DNA of 5,145 bases, taken from contig JAEWCJ010000459.1 in NCBI GenBank assembly GCA_023390695.1, positions 1 through 5,145 of the forward strand, in the 5' to 3' direction. Origin of the DNA: Pseudomonadota bacterium (GTDB taxonomy: Bacteria > Pseudomonadota > Alphaproteobacteria > Rhizobiales > Xanthobacteraceae). Shown here one piece after another: positions 1 to 5,145 of the stretch (positions are counted from its first letter, which is position 1; every line of letters begins with the position of its first letter). Under the pieces are notes generated by a model. That model did no database searches, was not told where the DNA came from, and saw only the letters and a program-made list of their open reading frames with translations. The position numbers were made by a program, and so were the translations under genes.

Positions 1-168
1 TGCGTCGTCGGCTTCACCGCCACCGCCGGTGTCGCCGCGATGAAGCCCCTCTGCGATGTGGTGCTCGCTGCGCCGTCCGACGAGACCGCGCTGATCCAGC
101 AGGTCCACATCACCGCCGCGCACGCGATCTGCGACCTCGTCGAACGCAATCTGTTCAAGCCGGACTGA
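1..168 (+). CDS. gmhA: Phosphoheptose (sedoheptulose-7-phosphate) isomerase, C-terminal fragment
   Basis: This is the last 55 codons of a SIS-domain protein, open from the first base of the window to TGA at 166-168. GmhA converts sedoheptulose 7-phosphate to D-glycero-D-manno-heptose 7-phosphate in the cytoplasm, the first step of ADP-heptose synthesis for the LPS inner core. The fragment contains the [20 protein letters not shown] stretch followed by AHAICDLVE, which matches the end of the GmhA family. Aligned from memory to E. coli GmhA, fragment residues Q33 (bases 97-99) and H41 (121-123) fall on Q172 and H180, the C-terminal active-site/metal ligands. The glycine pair usually seen just before the PLCD segment is replaced here by AAM, a small divergence. 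The N-terminal two thirds lie outside the window, so start, length and other active-site residues cannot be judged. The adjacent gmhB supports the call; another SIS-family sugar isomerase is less likely. Confidence 0.85.
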   Translation, partial: CVVGFTATAGVAAMKPLCDVVLAAPSDETALIQQVHITAAHAICDLVERNLFKPD

Positions 169-175
169 CATTGCG

Positions 176-700
176 ATGAACCAGCCCCCTAAGCCCGCCG
201 CCTTCCTCGACCGCGACGGCGTGCTCAACCGCGACGACGGCTATATCGGGACCATCGAGCGCTTCCACTGGATGGCCGGCGCGGCGGCAGCAATCCGCAA
301 GCTGAACGACGCCGGCTATTACGTATTCATCATTTCCAATCAGTCCGGCGTTGCGCGCGGCATGTTCACCGAAGACGACGTCGAAAGCCTGCATGCGTGG
401 ATGCGCAAGCAACTTGATGCGGACGGCGCCCGCATCGACGACATTCGCTATTGCCCGTTTCATCCCGACGCGCCGCTGCCCGCCTATCGCATTGATTCCG
501 ACTGGCGCAAGCCGAAGCCGGGCATGCTGCTCGACCTGATGCAGCACTGGCCGGTGGACAGACGCGGCAGTTTTCTGGTCGGCGACAAGGAGACCGATCT
601 GCGCGCCGCGCAGGCGGTCGGCATCGGCGGATTTTTGTTCGAGGGCGGCGATCTTTCGGATTTCGTCGATCAGTGCCTGTCGGCGAGCACGCGACGATAG
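176..700 (+). CDS. gmhB: D-glycero-D-manno-heptose 1,7-bisphosphate 7-phosphatase-like HAD-IIIA hydrolase
   Basis: A 174-residue cytoplasmic HAD phosphatase, close to the usual GmhB length. The family removes the 7-phosphate of heptose 1,7-bisphosphate, between the two HldE activities in ADP-heptose synthesis. HAD motif I is DRDGVLN with nucleophile D12 and acid/base D14; motif II is SNQSG (S54-G58) followed by VARGMF; motif III is the RKPKPGM segment with K112; motif IV is GDKETD with D137 and D141. The family's zinc loop (C-x-H...C-x-C) has the normal length, but only C93 is kept; the other three positions are F95, S108 and W110. Start ATG 176 lies 7 nt after the gmhA stop with no clear Shine-Dalgarno, suggesting translational coupling. 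Its 3' end overlaps the convergent glycosyltransferase gene by 31 bp. The alternative reading is a related HAD-IIIA phosphatase with another sugar bisphosphate substrate, but the gmhA neighbour favours the heptose pathway. Confidence 0.85.
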   Translation: MNQPPKPAAFLDRDGVLNRDDGYIGTIERFHWMAGAAAAIRKLNDAGYYVFIISNQSGVARGMFTEDDVESLHAWMRKQLDADGARIDDIRYCPFHPDAPLPAYRIDSDWRKPKPGMLLDLMQHWPVDRRGSFLVGDKETDLRAAQAVGIGGFLFEGGDLSDFVDQCLSASTRR

Positions 701-1707
701 ACCGCGACGATTTTCGCCGCCTCCGCGTCCACTCCGAACTCGGCCAATACGCTGTCACGCGCGCGCCGGCCCATCGCGACGGCTTCTGCCGGGTCTTTCA
801 TCAGCGGCTCAAGCGCCGCCGCCAGCGCATCCGGATCGCCGATCGGCACCAGCATTCCGGTCTCGCCGTCACGCACCACTTTTTCGGCGGCGCCCGCGCG
901 CGCCGCGACCAGCGCATTGCCGGACGCCATCGCTTCCAGCAATGTCAGGCCGAAGCCTTCGTTCCGTGACGTGAACGCGTAGATGAGGATGCGCCGGTAC
1001 CAGAGCGGCACTTCGTCGATGGGCAATTCCCCGAGAAAGCGGATGCGATCCGACAATCCGGCCGCCGCGGCCTGCTCTTTCAGCCTGGCTTCGAAACCGC
1101 GCTGCTCCGGCGTCACTTCCCCGACGATGACCGCGCAGAAGTCCGGATATTGCGGCAGCAACCGGCACATCGCCGCGACGAACACATCCGTCCCTTTCTG
1201 TTCGCGCACCCGGCCGAAACAACCGACGGCATAACGCCCTGGCAATCCCGTCGCGGCGAATGCCGCGTCGCGATCCGGCGGCGGCGCATACCGCTCGGTG
1301 TCGATGCCGTGCATGATCACAATGTGCGGCAGCTTGAGATAGGCGGCGGAGGCGTCGCTGGTCGCGATGATCGCGTCCATGCGCGCCATCATCGCCCGCG
1401 TCGTCCATGTGTGATGCCGCTGCGCCGCCGAGGTGAAGACGAGCTTCAGCGGCCATCCCAGCGCCAGCAGCAGCAGGCCGGCCATCATTTCGTTGTTGCG
1501 GCGGGCATGCCAGACGAGCGGCGTCTTGCGGCGCCACAGGCGCAACAGATCGCGAAACCGCAGCCGCGTGATACCTGCAGGCGCGTCGGAGCCGAACCAG
1601 ACCGCCGGCACCAGCGCGGCGATGCGCGGCGCGACCATGCGATTGGTCGCAGTCACGCCTGAAAATCGCCAATGCAGGTTGGGAATAAGGATGTCGGGTT
1701 CGGTCAA
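670..1707 (-). CDS. lpcC: GT4-family glycosyltransferase, LpcC-like LPS core mannosyltransferase
   Basis: A 345-residue GT-B fold glycosyltransferase, near the usual length for the LpcC group. The family uses nucleotide sugars at the inner face of the inner membrane; rhizobial LpcC adds mannose to Kdo of the LPS inner core. Visible marks of this group are the N-terminal RFSGVTATN (residues 14-22), [10 protein letters not shown] (65-74), [10 protein letters not shown] (91-100) and MHGIDTERY (132-140). GT4 catalytic features are the [10 protein letters not shown] donor-binding loop (R166, K171) and an EX7E motif with E250 and E258 in [13 protein letters not shown]. The start is TTG at 1705-1707: upstream the frame holds no ATG, GTG or TTG before a stop at 1759-1761, and the conserved N-terminus begins within the first 15 residues. 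No clear Shine-Dalgarno precedes it. It is transcribed against its neighbours, divergent from galE and convergent with gmhB. Donor (GDP-mannose) and acceptor are inferred from remembered resemblance; the GT4 call is firm, the symbol less so. Confidence 0.85.
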   Translation of the reverse strand: MTEPDILIPNLHWRFSGVTATNRMVAPRIAALVPAVWFGSDAPAGITRLRFRDLLRLWRRKTPLVWHARRNNEMMAGLLLLALGWPLKLVFTSAAQRHHTWTTRAMMARMDAIIATSDASAAYLKLPHIVIMHGIDTERYAPPPDRDAAFAATGLPGRYAVGCFGRVREQKGTDVFVAAMCRLLPQYPDFCAVIVGEVTPEQRGFEARLKEQAAAAGLSDRIRFLGELPIDEVPLWYRRILIYAFTSRNEGFGLTLLEAMASGNALVAARAGAAEKVVRDGETGMLVPIGDPDALAAALEPLMKDPAEAVAMGRRARDSVLAEFGVDAEAAKIVAVYRRVLADRH

Positions 1708-1785
1708 GGCAGGTTCCGGATCGATTCTGGGTTGAGGCCCCGGTGACGGCGCCGAGGATTACCCATTTTTTCATCCTGCGTCCTC

Positions 1786-1791
1786 TACAAT
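1786..1791 (+). promoter_or_regulatory. Possible -10 box for galE
   Basis: TACAAT differs from the sigma-70 consensus TATAAT at one position and sits 29 nt before the galE start codon, which would give a 5' leader of roughly 20-25 nt containing the Shine-Dalgarno. The expected -35 zone (about 1762-1769, CCCATTTT) is a poor match to TTGACA, so the call rests on the hexamer and its position only. Confidence 0.35.
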
Positions 1792-1805
1792 ACGCCAGTA
1801 ATTTC

Positions 1806-1811
1806 AGGAGG
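1806..1811 (+). promoter_or_regulatory. Shine-Dalgarno site that fixes the galE start
   Basis: A perfect AGGAGG lies 9 nt before ATG 1821. The same frame is open further upstream to a GTG at 1743, but the SD, the possible -10 box inside that extension, and the Rossmann fold beginning directly at MAVLVTGGAGYIGS all argue that translation starts at 1821. Confidence 0.85.
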
Positions 1812-1820
1812 CTTCGGCTC

Positions 1821-2807
1821 ATGGCCGTTCTGGTCACCGGCGGCGCCGGCTATATCGGCAGCCACATGGTTTACGCGCTGACGGATGCCGGCGAAGACGT
1901 GGTTGTGCTCGACAACCTCTCAACCGGGTTCCGCTGGGCTTTGCCGGACAGCGTCCCGCTGTATGTGGGCGATACCGGCGACGAGAAACTGGCGCTCGAG
2001 ATCATCGCCCGGCACGAAGTGGATGCGATCATCCATTTTGCCGCCTCGATCGTGGTGCCGGATTCGGTCGCGGATCCGCTCGGCTATTACCGCAACAACA
2101 CCGCCAATTCGCGCACGCTGATTGAAGCCGCGGTGAAAGGCGGCGTGAAGAATTTCATCTTCTCCTCCACCGCCGCGGTGTACGGCAACCCGGACGCGGT
2201 TCCGGTTCCGGAGGATGCGCCCGCTGTTCCGATGTCGCCCTATGGCTGGTCGAAACTGATGACCGAGATCATCCTGCGCGACGCCGCCCACGCGCATCCA
2301 CTGCGTTACGCCGTGTTGCGCTATTTCAATGTGGCCGGAGCGGATCCTGCGCTGCGCACCGGACAATCGACTCCCGCCGCCACGCATCTGATCAAGGTGG
2401 CGGTGCAGACCGCGCTCGGGTTGCGGAAAAAAATGGATGTCTTCGGCACCGACTATCCGACGCCCGACGGCACCTGCATCCGCGACTATATCCACGTCAG
2501 CGACCTCGTCGCCGCCCATTCCGACGCGCTCGGCTATCTGCGCGCCGACGGCCAGTCGGCGACCGTCAATTGCGGCTATGGGCGCGGCTTCTCGGTTCTT
2601 GAGGTGATCGACACCGTGAAGCAAATCTCCGGCGTCGATTTCCGGGTGGATCTGGCGCCGCGGCGCCCCGGCGATCCCGCCCGGATCGTCGCCGCCAGCG
2701 ACCGGGCGCGCGATCTGCTCGGCTGGGCGCCGCGTTACGACGACCTGCCGACCATCGTCTCCCATGCATTGGCCTGGGAGAAAAAACTCAAGAAAAACAA
2801 TACATAA
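1821..2807 (+). CDS. galE: UDP-glucose 4-epimerase
   Basis: A 328-residue extended short-chain dehydrogenase/reductase that interconverts UDP-glucose and UDP-galactose in the cytoplasm with bound NAD; length is typical of the family. The N-terminal Rossmann motif is GGAGYIGS (residues 7-14), with D31 placed to bind the NAD ribose. The catalytic set is T117 within SSTAAVYG and the YxxxK pair Y141/K145 in SPYGWSK. RYFNVAGAD (167-175), GTDYPTPDGTCIRDYIHV (209-226) and the RRPGDPA segment (281-287) are the usual GalE substrate-domain signatures. The position equivalent to E. coli Y299, which affects acceptance of N-acetylated sugars, appears to be R288, so substrate breadth cannot be read off directly. 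The C-terminus is lysine-rich (KKLKKNNT). It has its own strong SD and a possible -10 box, is divergent from the glycosyltransferase gene, and likely supplies UDP-galactose or a precursor for surface polysaccharide. Confidence 0.93.
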   Translation: MAVLVTGGAGYIGSHMVYALTDAGEDVVVLDNLSTGFRWALPDSVPLYVGDTGDEKLALEIIARHEVDAIIHFAASIVVPDSVADPLGYYRNNTANSRTLIEAAVKGGVKNFIFSSTAAVYGNPDAVPVPEDAPAVPMSPYGWSKLMTEIILRDAAHAHPLRYAVLRYFNVAGADPALRTGQSTPAATHLIKVAVQTALGLRKKMDVFGTDYPTPDGTCIRDYIHVSDLVAAHSDALGYLRADGQSATVNCGYGRGFSVLEVIDTVKQISGVDFRVDLAPRRPGDPARIVAASDRARDLLGWAPRYDDLPTIVSHALAWEKKLKKNNT

Positions 2808-2838
2808 GGCGCACCCCGCGCGGTTTGGGCTTGAATTC

Positions 2839-2859
2839 TCCGTGCCGGACGGGCATGGA
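2839..2859 (+). terminator. Possible RNA hairpin downstream of galE
   Basis: TCCGTGCC pairs with GGCATGGA around a 5-nt loop (GGACG), giving 8 pairs including one G-U wobble. It starts 32 nt after the galE stop. No T-run follows, so it is not a canonical intrinsic terminator; it could be a 3' stability stem or chance in GC-rich DNA. Confidence 0.3.
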
Positions 2860-2872
2860 ACGGAGCCTCGAC

Positions 2873-2895
2873 GCCCGGGCTTCCGGAGCCGGGGC
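2873..2895 (+). other. Second imperfect hairpin downstream of galE
   Basis: GCCC and GGCT pair with AGCC and GGGC around a TCCGG loop, interrupted by a single G-G mismatch (2877/2891), for 8 pairs in total. It lies 13 nt after the preceding stem. No T-run follows on either strand. Function is unknown. Confidence 0.25.
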
Positions 2896-2981
2896 CGCCG
2901 GGGAAACTAACCAAAAATCGGCTCTCCTCGCAGAGCGCCCGCCAGCGCGCCCAATCCCGCGGCGCCAAGTCAGGAACGCGT

Positions 2982-4772
2982 ATGCCGCAATCCAAACTGG
3001 ATCAGCAAACCGCCTATGAGCTGATCCACCGGCTCGTGACCGAATATGGCGCCAAACACTGGAAGCGCTACGCCGTTGCCTTCGCCCTGATGGCGGTCGC
3101 CGCCGGCGGCACCGCGGCGACCGCCTATCTGATGGGCACCATCGTCAACAAGGCGTATGTCGACCGCAGCTTCCACGCGATCGTGGTCATCGGCATCATA
3201 ACGATCGTCATTTTCAGCACGCGCGGCCTCGCCACCTATGGACAGGCGGTGATCCTGTCGCGCATCGGCAACAGCATCATCGCCGAGAACCAGCGCAAGC
3301 TATTCGACCGGCTGATGAACCAGAATCTCGGCTTCTTCGCCCAGCGCCATTCCTCGGAATTCCTGCACCGCCTCTCCACCGGCGCCAATGCGGCCACCGG
3401 CGTCCTCAACATGCTGATCACGGCGGTCGGCCGCGATCTGCTCTCGCTGATCGGCCTCGTCACCGTGATGGTGATCCAGGATCCGGTCATGTCGCTGTTT
3501 GCCTTCGTCATCGCCCCGCCCGCCTTGTGGATGGTGCGCAAGCTGGTGAAACGCGTCCGCAATGTCGCAAAGGCACAGTTCACCGGCGGCACGCGCTTGT
3601 TCGAGACCCTGCAGGAAACCATCCAGGGCATCCGCATCGTCAAGGCCTTCACGCTCGAAGACCGCCTGCGCACGCGTTATTATGAGAATGTCGCCGTGGT
3701 CGAGCGCGAAGCCAACACCATGGCGCGCGTCGCCAACCGGTCGAGTCCGCTGATGGAAACGCTGGCCGGCGTATCGATCGCGCTCGGCGTCATCTATGGC
3801 GGTTACCGCACGATCGAGATGAGCGCGACGCCGGGCGAGTTCTTCTCCTTCATCACCGCCTTCCTCCTCGCCTATGAGCCGGCGAAGCGCCTGGCGCGCC
3901 TCAATATCGAACTCAATGCCGGCCTTGTCGGCGTGCGCCAGCTCTTCGACATCATCGACGCGCCGTCGAGCGAACCCGCCGACGACGACAAGCCGTCGCT
4001 GCGCATCGACAAGGCCCAGGTCGAGCTGAGGGATGTCGGCTTCGGCTATCGCGAGGGGCAGGCGGTGCTGCACGGCCTGTCGCTGACCGCCGAGGCCGGG
4101 CAGATGACCGCTCTGGTCGGCCCTTCCGGCGGCGGCAAGTCGACCGTTCTCAACCTCCTGCTGCGGCTTTACGAGGTGCAGTCCGGTGCGATCACGATCG
4201 ACGGCCAGGATATCGCACAGGTGTCGCGCCGCTCGCTGCGCCAGCAGATCGCCTATGTCGGGCAGGACGTTTTCCTGTTTCACGGGACGATCCGCGACAA
4301 CATCGCGTGCGGACGTGACGGCGCGACCGAAGAGGAAATCGTCGCCGCCGCCAAGGCCGCCAATGCGCATGACTTCATCACGGCTTTCCCGAAAGGCTAC
4401 GATACGCAGGCCGGCGAACAGGGCCTGCAGCTCTCCGGCGGCCAGCGCCAGCGCATTGCCGTGGCCCGCGCCCTGATCAAGGACGCAAAGCTCATTCTGC
4501 TGGATGAGGCCACCGCCGCCCTCGATTCCGAATCCGAACGCGCCGTGCAGGACGCCATCGCGCATCTGACGCAAGGCCGCACCACGATCGTGATCGCGCA
4601 TCGCCTGCACACCGTGGCGCATGCCGACCGCATCTATGTCATCGAGAACGGCGTGGTCGCAGAGTCCGGCCGCCATGAGGATTTGCTGCGGAAGGGCGGG
4701 CGTTACGCCTCGTTCTACCGGCTGCAATTGCAGAGTGAAGAAGCGGATCAGGCTGTCGCCGCATCCGCGTGA
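2982..4772 (+). CDS. MsbA-like ABC exporter (fused membrane and ATPase domains)
   Basis: A 596-residue half-transporter expected to work as a homodimer in the inner membrane. An N-terminal type IV exporter domain has about six membrane segments (roughly 30-52, 64-88, 138-160, 160-182, 257-277 and 284-300), including the segment ENQRKLFDRLMNQNLGFF (102-119) typical of MsbA-type proteins. The ATPase domain is complete: A-loop Y356, Walker A GPSGGGKST (380-388), Q-loop Q428, signature LSGGQ (484-488), Walker B LILLDEA with D508 and catalytic E509, D-loop around D515 and H-loop H540, so it should be active. ATG 2982 follows AGGAA with 5-nt spacing. In an LPS gene neighbourhood, lipid A-core flipping is the best guess, but closely related exporters carry glucans, peptides or drugs and the sequence alone does not separate them, so no symbol is assigned. 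It sits 174 bp after galE and 29 nt before the FAH-family gene. Confidence 0.9.
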   Translation: MPQSKLDQQTAYELIHRLVTEYGAKHWKRYAVAFALMAVAAGGTAATAYLMGTIVNKAYVDRSFHAIVVIGIITIVIFSTRGLATYGQAVILSRIGNSIIAENQRKLFDRLMNQNLGFFAQRHSSEFLHRLSTGANAATGVLNMLITAVGRDLLSLIGLVTVMVIQDPVMSLFAFVIAPPALWMVRKLVKRVRNVAKAQFTGGTRLFETLQETIQGIRIVKAFTLEDRLRTRYYENVAVVEREANTMARVANRSSPLMETLAGVSIALGVIYGGYRTIEMSATPGEFFSFITAFLLAYEPAKRLARLNIELNAGLVGVRQLFDIIDAPSSEPADDDKPSLRIDKAQVELRDVGFGYREGQAVLHGLSLTAEAGQMTALVGPSGGGKSTVLNLLLRLYEVQSGAITIDGQDIAQVSRRSLRQQIAYVGQDVFLFHGTIRDNIACGRDGATEEEIVAAAKAANAHDFITAFPKGYDTQAGEQGLQLSGGQRQRIAVARALIKDAKLILLDEATAALDSESERAVQDAIAHLTQGRTTIVIAHRLHTVAHADRIYVIENGVVAESGRHEDLLRKGGRYASFYRLQLQSEEADQAVAASA

Positions 4773-4801
4773 GTCTTATTTGCAAGGGAAGAAGAACGTC
4801 T

Positions 4802-5145
4802 ATGGCCAAATATGCGATTACCCCTCCCCCGCAGGCCGCGCTTGCGATTCAAGGCAGCGACGAGCTGTTCCCGGTGCGCCGCATCTGGTGCGTCGGACGC
4901 AACTACATCGAACACATCCGCGAGATGGGTCAGGATGAACGGGCAGCCCCGTTCTTTTTCGCCAAGCCGGCCGACGCCATCGTTCCGGACGGCAGCGTGG
5001 TGCCCTACCCGCTGCTGACCAACGACATGCATCACGAGGTCGAGCTGGTCGTCGCCCTGAAATCGGGCGGCATGAATATCAGCGCGGACAAGGCCAATGA
5101 CTGCATCTGGGGCTACGGCGTCGGCATCGATCTCACCCGCCGCGA
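4802..5145 (+). CDS. Fumarylacetoacetate hydrolase family protein (FAHD1/fumarylpyruvate hydrolase-like), 5' part
   Basis: 114 complete codons are present from ATG 4802 and the frame runs off the window end; the family is usually about 220-230 residues, so roughly half is seen. FAH-family enzymes cleave C-C bonds of acylpyruvates such as fumarylpyruvate in a metal-dependent way. The segments FPVRRIWCVGRNYIEHIREM (23-42), PFFFAKPADAI (50-60), HHEVELVVAL (77-86) and GYGVGIDLTRR (104-114) are characteristic. Spacing agrees with human FAHD1 as I recall it: H38 and E41 align with the catalytic H30/E33 pair, and E79, E81 and D110 with metal ligands E71, E73 and D102. A purine-rich stretch with AGGGA (4785-4789) precedes the start at slightly long spacing. 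It lies 29 nt after the ABC exporter stop, so co-transcription is possible, but its role has no obvious link to LPS. Exact substrate (fumarylpyruvate, other acylpyruvates or oxaloacetate) is undetermined. Confidence 0.9.
   Translation, partial: MAKYAITPPPQAALAIQGSDELFPVRRIWCVGRNYIEHIREMGQDERAAPFFFAKPADAIVPDGSVVPYPLLTNDMHHEVELVVALKSGGMNISADKANDCIWGYGVGIDLTRR

Larger units (their letters stand above)
1708..1820. promoter_or_regulatory. Divergent intergenic region between the glycosyltransferase gene and galE
   Basis: These 113 bp separate the start codons of two divergent genes and must hold promoters for both unless either is read through from elsewhere. The galE-proximal half is noticeably more AT-rich than the surroundings, with a T-run at 1766-1771 and a TACAAT hexamer. 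No convincing -35/-10 pair is visible on the minus strand for the glycosyltransferase gene. No clear inverted-repeat operator was found. Confidence 0.5.
2808..2981. other. galE to ABC-exporter intergenic region
   Basis: This 174-bp gap holds no ORF I would defend in any frame. It contains two adjacent imperfect hairpins (2839-2859 and 2873-2895), a shorter 5-bp stem (GCTCT 2921-2925 with AGAGC 2932-2936), and a short A-rich patch (about 2904-2917). No clear sigma-70 promoter is visible. AGGAA at 2972-2976 serves as the SD for the next gene, 5 nt before its ATG. Confidence 0.6.

Noticed and set aside
690..711. Direct repeat of CGCGACGAT (690-698 and 703-711)
   Set aside because: Only two copies of a 9-bp GC-rich word; the first straddles the gmhB stop region and both lie in glycosyltransferase coding sequence. 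Not enough to suggest a site.
869..1774. Minus-strand reading frame with an ATG at 1774 (MKKWVILGAVTG...) preceded by a GGA-rich stretch
   Set aside because: It resembles a short signal-like start, but the frame continues as low-complexity Arg/Ala-rich sequence out of frame with the well-supported glycosyltransferase. It is a GC-rich shadow frame.
1743..1820. N-terminal extension of galE from GTG 1743
   Set aside because: A perfect AGGAGG precedes ATG 1821, the Rossmann fold begins right at 1821, and the extension would cover the likely promoter; the extra 26 residues look unlike any GalE.
2857..2861. GGAAC resembling the -35 element of the alphaproteobacterial general stress sigma factor EcfG
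   Set aside because: No CGTT-like -10 element is found 16-18 nt downstream, and the bases are part of, or next to, a hairpin arm.
2735..2995. Small ORFs on both strands in the galE-exporter gap
   Set aside because: They overlap coding ends, lack Shine-Dalgarno sites and have biased, unrecognisable composition.
3300..4727. Long (475-codon) minus-strand open frame opposite the ABC exporter
   Set aside because: It is antisense to a gene with a complete set of ABC motifs, and its His/Asp/Gly/Arg-rich composition is typical of shadow frames in GC-rich DNA.
1..5145. Mobile elements, CRISPR arrays, tRNA/rRNA genes, phage genes or an unusual defence system
   Set aside because: No transposase, integrase, terminal inverted repeats, spaced repeat arrays or structural RNA signatures were seen; every gene fits a known family.

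Overview
The window reads as chromosomal DNA from a GC-rich alphaproteobacterium, most likely of the Rhizobiales (Bradyrhizobium/Afipia/Rhodopseudomonas-like). The reasons are strong GC bias at third codon positions, a rhizobial LpcC-type core glycosyltransferase, and a gmhA-gmhB pair next to it. The genus is an inference from protein flavour only.

Layout: (1) 1-168 (+) is the 3' end of a sedoheptulose-7-phosphate isomerase gene (gmhA). (2) 176-700 (+) is a GmhB-type HAD phosphatase, 7 nt downstream and probably in the same transcript. (3) 670-1707 (-) is a GT4 glycosyltransferase resembling LpcC; it converges on gmhB with a 31-bp 3' overlap and starts at TTG. (4) 1708-1820 is a divergent intergenic region with a possible -10 box and a strong Shine-Dalgarno for galE. 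(5) 1821-2807 (+) is UDP-glucose 4-epimerase; the SD fixes the start at 1821, not at the in-frame GTG at 1743. (6) 2808-2981 is a 174-bp gap with imperfect hairpins and no convincing promoter. (7) 2982-4772 (+) is a full-length MsbA-like ABC exporter half-transporter. (8) 4802 to the window end (+) is the 5' part of a fumarylacetoacetate hydrolase (FAH) family enzyme.

The first five genes make sense together as a lipopolysaccharide (LPS) module. GmhA and GmhB act in ADP-heptose synthesis, the LpcC-like enzyme adds a core sugar, GalE supplies UDP-galactose (or a precursor for related sugars), and the MsbA-like protein could flip lipid A-core across the inner membrane. The kinase/adenylyltransferase and the epimerase of the heptose pathway (HldE, HldD) are not in the window. 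The FAH-family gene is a metabolic outlier and may mark the edge of the LPS region.

I see no phage, IS element, CRISPR array, tRNA or rRNA, and no convincing new multi-gene system. The most notable observation is that the GmhB homologue keeps the exact length of the family's zinc loop but lacks three of the four zinc ligands.
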